Assembly: GCA_036231565.1 (NCBI GenBank)
Contig: JAZAHA010000058.1
Coordinates: 1 to 64,000, forward strand
DNA from: Maricaulis sp036231565
GTDB lineage: Bacteria > Pseudomonadota > Alphaproteobacteria > Caulobacterales > Maricaulaceae
Direction: 5' to 3'
DNA length: 64,000 nt
Below the pieces are notes generated by a model that saw nothing but the letters and a program-made list of their open reading frames with translations, was not told the origin of the DNA and made no database searches. How positions within the stretch are numbered: position 1 is the first letter of the stretch; the number at the start of each line of letters is the position of its first letter. Below are positions 59,416 through 64,000 of the stretch, one piece after another. A program made the position numbers and the translations under genes.

Positions 59416-60209
59416 TGTGCCGCGGCGGCGAGCAAGGGCAGAACGCTCTCAAGCAGCACCTCTGAGGCCGCCGCCACCACCTGGCCGCCGAGGCTCGGAT
59501 CGCCGCCGCGCCAGTCGGTCACGACCCCGCCCGCGCCCTGGACGACCGGCATGAAAGCCTGGACGTCATAGATCTGAAGCCCGCTCTCGATCACCAGATC
59601 GACACCGCCAGCGGCGAGCATGGCATAGGCATAGGCGTCATATCCGAAGCGGCACAGCCGGGCTGTCCGGCGAACCCGCTCGAACGCTGCCGCTTCATCG
59701 CCGCTGAACAGATAGGCATCGGTTGTCGCAAGGATCGCCTCGTCGAGGCTGGTCCGCCCGCTGGTGCGCAATTCCCGCTTCGCACCGCCATGCCACAGGG
59801 CCGCGCCGCCCGGCCAGCCCGCAAAACGTTCCCCGATGTGAGGCTGGTCGATGACACCGACTTCGGGCCGCCCCGCCTGCTCGAGCGAGATCAGCACGGT
59901 CCAGGTCGGAAGCCCGGCGATAAAGGCCCGTGTCCCGTCGATCGGATCGAGGATCCAGCGCCGCGCGTTGTCGCGCACCGTTTCGCCGAATTCCTCCCCG
60001 AGGATGCCGTCGTCGGGCGCGCGCTCCGCGAGAACATCGCGCATAGCCTGTTCAGAGGCCCGGTCTGCTGCCGTCACCGGATCGAAACCCGCCGCCAGCT
60101 TGTTTTCCACGGCCAGCCCGGATCGGAAATAGGGCCGGATCGCCGCGCCGGCGGCGTCGGCCATCCGGTGCGCGGTTTCCAGGTCGTATGACGGGTCGTA
60201 GCCAGACAT
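59412..60209 (-). CDS. hisN: inositol monophosphatase family, probable histidinol-phosphate phosphatase
   Basis: The 265-residue Mg-dependent phosphatase has GILGEEFGE (metal ligands Glu72/73 region), WILDPIDGTRAFIAG with DPIDGT at 88-93, and the late metal Asp in LQIYDVQAFMPVVQGAGG. The DGTRAF form and overall length match HisN, the histidinol-phosphate phosphatase of many alphaproteobacteria. An inositol or nucleotide phosphatase role cannot be ruled out. It is a single gene between convergent and same-strand neighbours. Confidence 0.85.
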   Translation of the reverse strand: MSGYDPSYDLETAHRMADAAGAAIRPYFRSGLAVENKLAAGFDPVTAADRASEQAMRDVLAERAPDDGILGEEFGETVRDNARRWILDPIDGTRAFIAGLPTWTVLISLEQAGRPEVGVIDQPHIGERFAGWPGGAALWHGGAKRELRTSGRTSLDEAILATTDAYLFSGDEAAAFERVRRTARLCRFGYDAYAYAMLAAGGVDLVIESGLQIYDVQAFMPVVQGAGGVVTDWRGGDPSLGGQVVAAASEVLLESVLPLLAAAAH

Positions 60210-60277
60210 GAAAAGGCGCCTAGCATGGCCCTCGCCGCCACGCCAGACGCCTTGTCGTTGTCCCCCCGGACCCCTTA

Positions 60278-60664
60278 TCAGGCGGCGTCGTTTGCCGGCT
60301 CGTCCGGCTCAAGCGACTTGGCCAGTTCCAGCAGGCGTTTGCGCGGACGCTCACCCAGCCGGTAGTAGGCGCGGATCAGATCCATCGTCTCTTTCTGCGA
60401 GAGAATGTCCGCCGAGAGGCGCGTGTCATTGTCGACCTGATCGCGCTGGGACAGGCCCTCATAGAAATACTGCACCGGCACATCCAGCGACTCGGCCAGC
60501 TCGAACAGCCGGCTGGCGCTGACGCGATTGGCACCGCACTCATATTTCTGGATCTGCTGGAAGCGGATACCGACGGATTCCGCCAGCTGCTGCTGTGTCA
60601 GCCCCAGGAGCCGGCGCCGGCGGCGCAGGCGCTTGCCCACATGAAGGTCGATATCGTTTGTCAT
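60278..60664 (-). CDS. XRE-family transcriptional regulator
   Basis: The 128-residue protein has an N-terminal helix-turn-helix of the Cro/CI type (about 8-62: VGKRLRRRRRLLGLTQQQLA, then RFQQIQKYECGANRVSASRL). A C-terminal helical part ends in LLELAKSLEPDEPANDAA. ATG 60664 (MTNDIDLHV) gives the family length; a longer form from further upstream adds a non-conserved stretch. Closely similar short XRE proteins are widespread in alphaproteobacteria. The targets are unknown. Confidence 0.88.
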   Translation of the reverse strand: MTNDIDLHVGKRLRRRRRLLGLTQQQLAESVGIRFQQIQKYECGANRVSASRLFELAESLDVPVQYFYEGLSQRDQVDNDTRLSADILSQKETMDLIRAYYRLGERPRKRLLELAKSLEPDEPANDAA

Positions 60665-60736
60665 ACTACTCGCCGCCTGTTCTTCGCGTCTCGAAATGCG
60701 CCGCATTGGGACGCACACCTCACAGGGGAGCAAAGC

Positions 60737-60757
60737 GCGTGCCGGGCGAGGGCACGC
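60737..60757. terminator. possible terminator hairpin after the N-formylglutamate amidohydrolase-like gene
   Basis: GCGTGCC (60737-60743) pairs with GGCACGC (60751-60757) around a 7-nt loop, 28 nt beyond the minus-strand gene that ends at 60785. The minus-strand side continues GCTTTGC, a weak T-tract; the plus-strand side continues CTTTTATTT, which is better. The direction is therefore uncertain. Confidence 0.4.
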
Positions 60758-60784
60758 CTTTTATTTCGCGCAGGATGAGTATTA

Positions 60785-61678
60785 TCAGGCCGGCACGCAG
60801 CCGGACCAGTCAGTTTGACTCAATTCCCTGACAACCTTACGCATTTCAGCTTCGAAACTGGCAAAACCCGGCGCCATCACGACCCGTGCCTCGTCGAGAT
60901 AGAGGCTGCGATTGATCTCGATCTGGATCACATGCACCCCGTCGGCTGGCCGTCCATAGTGTTCCGTCGTGTAGCCGCCGGCATAGGGAATGTTCCGAAC
61001 TGTGACGTAGCCCCGGTCTCGCAGCACGGCTTCGACCCGGTCCGTGATCCGGGGGTCACAGGACGAGCCGAACCGGTCGCCCAGGACAAAATCGACGCCG
61101 CGCGCACTGGCATCCGGCATGGAGTGCATGTCGATCGCCAGCACAAAGCCGTGCATGTCCCGCAGCACCGACAGCAGGCCCTCAAGGGTCGCGTGATAGG
61201 GCTCGTAAAAGCGCTCGATCCGGGTGCGCGCTTCGGCATAGCGCAGGCGGCGGCGATAGAGCGAGCGGCCCTCGACACCGATTCGCGGGACCACGCCGAG
61301 CCCGGATGCGGCCCGCCGGGAGACGGGCGCCGTCTGATCCGGCAAACGGTCCGAAAACATGCCCGGATCGAGTTCCCACGGCCCCCGGTTGGGGTCGACG
61401 AACACACGCGGAAACTGGGCCGTGACAAGATGGGCGCCAAACTCCGGAGCCGAGGCGATCAGCGTGTCTACATAGGCGTCCTCGGACCGGCGCAGCTGGT
61501 CAAGCGTCAGGCAGGTCATCGACTGCAGTTCCGGGGTGTAGTGCCGCCCCGAATGCGGCGAGGCAAACACGATCGGCCGGGCCGGGCCGGACGGTCGCGC
61601 GACCCGGACCGCATCGGCCGACGCATTTGGATTTGCCGAAACATCCAAGGCGAGCGATGATGGGTTTGCAGCGTCCAT
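60785..61678 (-). CDS. N-formylglutamate amidohydrolase family protein
   Basis: The 297-residue protein matches the FGase fold: IVFASPHSGRHYTPEL near residue 35, FPRVFVDPNRGPWELDPGMF and the metal-site strand FVLAIDMHSMPD. Such enzymes hydrolyse N-formylglutamate in histidine degradation, but many alphaproteobacterial members stand alone without hut genes and their substrate is unknown; that is the case here. The start is uncertain: ATG 61678 (MDAANPSS) has no strong Shine-Dalgarno. It is divergent from cpdR. Confidence 0.82.
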   Translation of the reverse strand: MDAANPSSLALDVSANPNASADAVRVARPSGPARPIVFASPHSGRHYTPELQSMTCLTLDQLRRSEDAYVDTLIASAPEFGAHLVTAQFPRVFVDPNRGPWELDPGMFSDRLPDQTAPVSRRAASGLGVVPRIGVEGRSLYRRRLRYAEARTRIERFYEPYHATLEGLLSVLRDMHGFVLAIDMHSMPDASARGVDFVLGDRFGSSCDPRITDRVEAVLRDRGYVTVRNIPYAGGYTTEHYGRPADGVHVIQIEINRSLYLDEARVVMAPGFASFEAEMRKVVRELSQTDWSGCVPA

Positions 61679-61796
61679 GGATCGAAGAGTGGGCAGCTGC
61701 ACTCCGCCGGTCAAGCGCTACAGCGCGTTCAGCGGGTTTTTACCAAGCGCGTGTAGGTTGCCGTCAATTCGAGTTTTCGCAAGGGTGGGACCTGAG

Positions 61797-62162
61797 ATGG
61801 CAAAGATTCTTCTGGCAGAAGACGACGATTCAATGCGGGACTTCCTCGCCAAGGCCCTGAAACGGGCCGGGCACGAGGTTCTCGTATGTTCCGACGGGGA
61901 AGAAGGACTGGACGCGATCGGCGAACAGCCGGCGCAGTTCGATCTGCTCCTGACTGACATCGTGATGCCCGGTGTCGACGGGATCGAGCTGGCACGCCGT
62001 GCCGCTGAGATCGATCCGGCACTCAAGATCATGTTCATTACCGGCTTCGCCGCCGTGGCCCTGAACCCCGGCTCCGGCGCCCCGACCAACGCCAAGGTGC
62101 TCTCCAAGCCCTTCCATCTGCGCGAACTGGTCGACGAGGTGGCCCGGGTGATGGCGGCCTAG
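61797..62162 (+). CDS. cpdR: single-domain response regulator CpdR
   Basis: CpdR, when unphosphorylated, primes the ClpXP protease to degrade cell-cycle regulators in Caulobacter and relatives. The 121-residue stand-alone receiver has the acidic pocket AEDDDSMRDFL, phosphoacceptor Asp54 in LLTDIVMPGVDG and the conserved Lys in VLSKPFHLREL. The segment MFITGFAAVAL is typical of CpdR. ATG 61797 follows GGTGGGACC. A strong terminator follows 31 nt after the stop. Confidence 0.92.
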   Translation: MAKILLAEDDDSMRDFLAKALKRAGHEVLVCSDGEEGLDAIGEQPAQFDLLLTDIVMPGVDGIELARRAAEIDPALKIMFITGFAAVALNPGSGAPTNAKVLSKPFHLRELVDEVARVMAA

Positions 62163-62192
62163 AAGCCCCGCTGCCGGTACGGCGCAACAAGC

Positions 62193-62223
62193 AAAGGCCG
62201 CCCCTTTTCCGGGGGCGGCCTTT
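62193..62223 (+). terminator. intrinsic terminator of cpdR
   Basis: A 12-bp stem (62193-62204 with 62212-62223), with a 7-nt loop, runs into TTTTTG on the plus strand. Confidence 0.92.
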
Positions 62224-62257
62224 TTGCATCGATGACTTCCGGCGCTGCAAAAAGAAA

Positions 62258-62281
62258 GGGGCGGACCAGGCGGTCCGCCCC
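62258..62281 (-). terminator. intrinsic terminator of the TonB-dependent receptor gene
   Basis: A perfect 10-bp stem (62258-62267 with 62272-62281) is followed on the minus strand by TTTCTTTTTG, 27 nt after the receptor stop. It is distinct from the cpdR terminator 35 bp away. Confidence 0.92.
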
Positions 62282-62307
62282 CTCTTTTTCGCTTTGCGAC
62301 TCTTGAC

Positions 62308-64000
62308 TTAGAAAGCCTTGGTCACGTTCACGAACAGCGTACGGCCGCCGAGGTCATAGCCGACGCCGCGGACGGAGCCGGTGTTCGACTGCACGAACGG
62401 CGCTTCGTCGAACACGTTGCGGATACCGCCACGGATCGCGAGGTCATCGCTGCGCCAGGTCACGGACATGTCGTGGACCCAGTACTCCGGAGAGTTTTCC
62501 AGAGCGTAGCAGGGGCCGTCGCCGGCCTGGACGCACGGGTTCAGACCCGAGGTCGTCTGATCGAACTCGTCCGCATTGTCTTCGATCATCTCGCCGACAT
62601 AGCGGGTCTGCCACAGGAAGCTCCAGTCGCGGTAGGACACGATGTTCGTGAGGTTCATGCGCCATTCCGGGCTGCCATACTCGCCGAGATCGTCGTCAAT
62701 GGTCGTGCCATTGGCGCCGATTTCCTCTTCGGTCTGGGTCAGCATCTGCGTTGCACGGAAGATCGCGTCATAGCGGACTTCGCGGTTCAGGAACGGCACG
62801 TTGAACTCACGGCCGAACTCGACGTTGTAGTCCACGCCTTCGGAGATGCGCTGACCCAGGTTCTGGTTCAGGGCTTCAACGAAGAGGATCTCACCCGTGG
62901 AACCCGGGCTCGTGTCACGCTGGATGTACTGGCACTGCGTATCCGTCAGGCCCGGCGAGTTGTAGCACAGGGCCACAATGTCGGAGGCCGACAGGGACGC
63001 AACTTCACCATCCACCTTGATCTCGAAGTAGGTGGCGGAGAAGCGCAGATCGAACGCGTCGCTCCACGGCTGCTCGAACACGAAGCCGGCGGAGACAGCT
63101 TCAGAGGTTTCCGCATCCAGGTTCGGGTTGGAACCCGTAGCAACCTGCGTCGGAGCGCCCAGGAAGACAGTCGTCGGCGAACCGAGGCCCTGCGTACCCA
63201 GCGACGTGATATCCACGCCCGGGAAGTTGTAGGGGCCGCCGCCGTTGATGCAGTTCTGCAGCACGGCCGGATCGCGGGTATCCAGCGTCGGATCGTAGAA
63301 GCGGCGCGGATCGGTGGTCGGATCGTTGTCGTGGTCGACAAGCGGAACCGCAATGCCCGGAACGCGGCACGGGTCGTTCGGGTTACCGAAGCCCTGGACG
63401 CGGCCACCGAACTGCTCACCGAGGTTCGGTGCGCGGAAGGACGTACCGAAGGTACCGCGGAAACGCAGCCAATCGGTCGGGGCGTACAGCGCCTGGATCC
63501 GGTAGGTGTTTTCCGAACCGAAGTTCGACTCGTCGGTGTAACGGCCGGCGAGGTTCACCGACAGTTCGTGAACGAGCGGCGCATCTTCGAGCAGCGGAGC
63601 TTCAACTTCGAAGAACGCTTCCTGCAGATCGCGGGTACCGTTGGAACCCGGGTCGGCGAAGAAGCCGAAGAAGTCGCCCGATGCCGCACCGGCGTCGGTT
63701 TCCGTCGTGATCGTGTCCTTGCGGTATTCACCACCGAGCACCATCGAGACCGGACCAGCCGGCAGTTCGAACAGGTCGCCGGTGATGAAGCCGGTGATGA
63801 CAGACTGCTCGACCACCGTGTTGGTGATGCGGTTCGGGAAGAAGTACTCGTTGTCCGCCTCGTCAGCGAAGCGGCCGGTGTGGATGAACTGGCCGTCGAA
63901 GAAGTTCAGCGGACGGCATTCCACCTGCTGGGTTTCCCCCGGAACGGTGTAGGACGAGCACTGGGCATCGCCATTACCGTCGATGTAGGAGTTGTTCAGC
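62308..64000 (-). CDS. TonB-dependent outer-membrane receptor, C-terminal part (5' end outside the window)
   Basis: The frame stays open to the window edge, so at least 563 residues of the C-terminal beta-barrel are seen and the plug domain and signal lie outside. Typical pieces are WLRFRGTFGTSFRAPNLGEQ, LDAETSEAVSAGFVFEQPW and the terminal GGRTLFVNVTKAF, which ends in the Phe expected for outer-membrane insertion. Loops with Asn/Asp/Gly/Cys (DPCRVPG, CYNSPGLTDTQCQY) resemble the Oar/oligosaccharide-type receptors common in marine and prosthecate alphaproteobacteria. The ligand is unknown. Confidence 0.93.
   Translation of the reverse strand, partial: LNNSYIDGNGDAQCSSYTVPGETQQVECRPLNFFDGQFIHTGRFADEADNEYFFPNRITNTVVEQSVITGFITGDLFELPAGPVSMVLGGEYRKDTITTETDAGAASGDFFGFFADPGSNGTRDLQEAFFEVEAPLLEDAPLVHELSVNLAGRYTDESNFGSENTYRIQALYAPTDWLRFRGTFGTSFRAPNLGEQFGGRVQGFGNPNDPCRVPGIAVPLVDHDNDPTTDPRRFYDPTLDTRDPAVLQNCINGGGPYNFPGVDITSLGTQGLGSPTTVFLGAPTQVATGSNPNLDAETSEAVSAGFVFEQPWSDAFDLRFSATYFEIKVDGEVASLSASDIVALCYNSPGLTDTQCQYIQRDTSPGSTGEILFVEALNQNLGQRISEGVDYNVEFGREFNVPFLNREVRYDAIFRATQMLTQTEEEIGANGTTIDDDLGEYGSPEWRMNLTNIVSYRDWSFLWQTRYVGEMIEDNADEFDQTTSGLNPCVQAGDGPCYALENSPEYWVHDMSVTWRSDDLAIRGGIRNVFDEAPFVQSNTGSVRGVGYDLGGRTLFVNVTKAF

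Noticed and set aside
1..64000. tRNA genes, integrases or transposases marking a genomic island
   Set aside because: I saw no cloverleaf-like sequence, integrase or transposase signature or long terminal repeat anywhere in the window.

Overview
The window is high-GC DNA from an alphaproteobacterium. A CpdR-like receiver, a HisN-type phosphatase, a bifunctional CysN/CysC, a possible ROSE-like leader before a small heat-shock gene, a TonB-dependent receptor and a complete-looking type II secretion locus together fit a marine dimorphic lineage (Maricaulales/Hyphomonadales-like). That placement is inference from gene content; no rRNA or other phylogenetic marker is present. I saw no tRNA, rRNA, CRISPR array, insertion sequence, integrase or phage gene.

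Layout. 0.2-0.6 kb: a small protein of unknown function. 0.7-3.6 kb: cysD-cysNC, which makes PAPS. 3.7-18.1 kb: a cell-surface polysaccharide region with a sugar aminotransferase, glycosyltransferases, FkbM-type methyltransferases, two long coiled-coil proteins, three sulfotransferase-like proteins and GDP-fucose synthesis (gmd, fcl). 18.1-31.2 kb: a type II secretion system split over both strands (gspF-gspE and gspG-gspH on minus; gspJKLMCDO and a GspI-like pseudopilin on plus), with an abundant-looking exported protein of unknown function inside it. 31.2-43.9 kb: the polysaccharide region resumes with an FkbM protein, an ABC-2 polysaccharide exporter (wzm/wzt type) and precursor genes (glmS, phosphohexomutase, ugd, glmM, galU, a UDP-glucuronate epimerase-like gene, rfbC, rfbD). 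43.9-52.8 kb: a type I secretion operon (ABC, HlyD, TolC) next to a 1444-residue cadherin-repeat/metzincin/RTX protein, its probable cargo. 52.9-64 kb: mostly housekeeping genes (kdsD, gpmA, a short ribD, pentapeptide protein, hsp20, an exported methyltransferase-like lipoprotein, hisN, an XRE regulator, an N-formylglutamate amidohydrolase-like gene, cpdR) and the 3' part of a TonB-dependent receptor that runs off the window end.

How the parts work together. GlmS, GlmM, GalU, Ugd, the phosphohexomutase, Gmd/Fcl and RfbC/RfbD would supply UDP-GlcNAc, UDP-glucuronate/galacturonate, GDP-fucose and part of the dTDP-rhamnose route. Glycosyltransferases would assemble a polymer, Wzm/Wzt would export it, and the sulfotransferases would use PAPS from CysD/CysNC to sulfate it. 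The strongest system-level reading is therefore a sulfated, uronate- and fucose-containing capsule or O-antigen-like polymer, encoded beside two protein secretion machines that also act at the cell surface. The most unusual single gene is the T1SS-linked protease, whose N-terminus looks like the retention module of large RTX adhesins.
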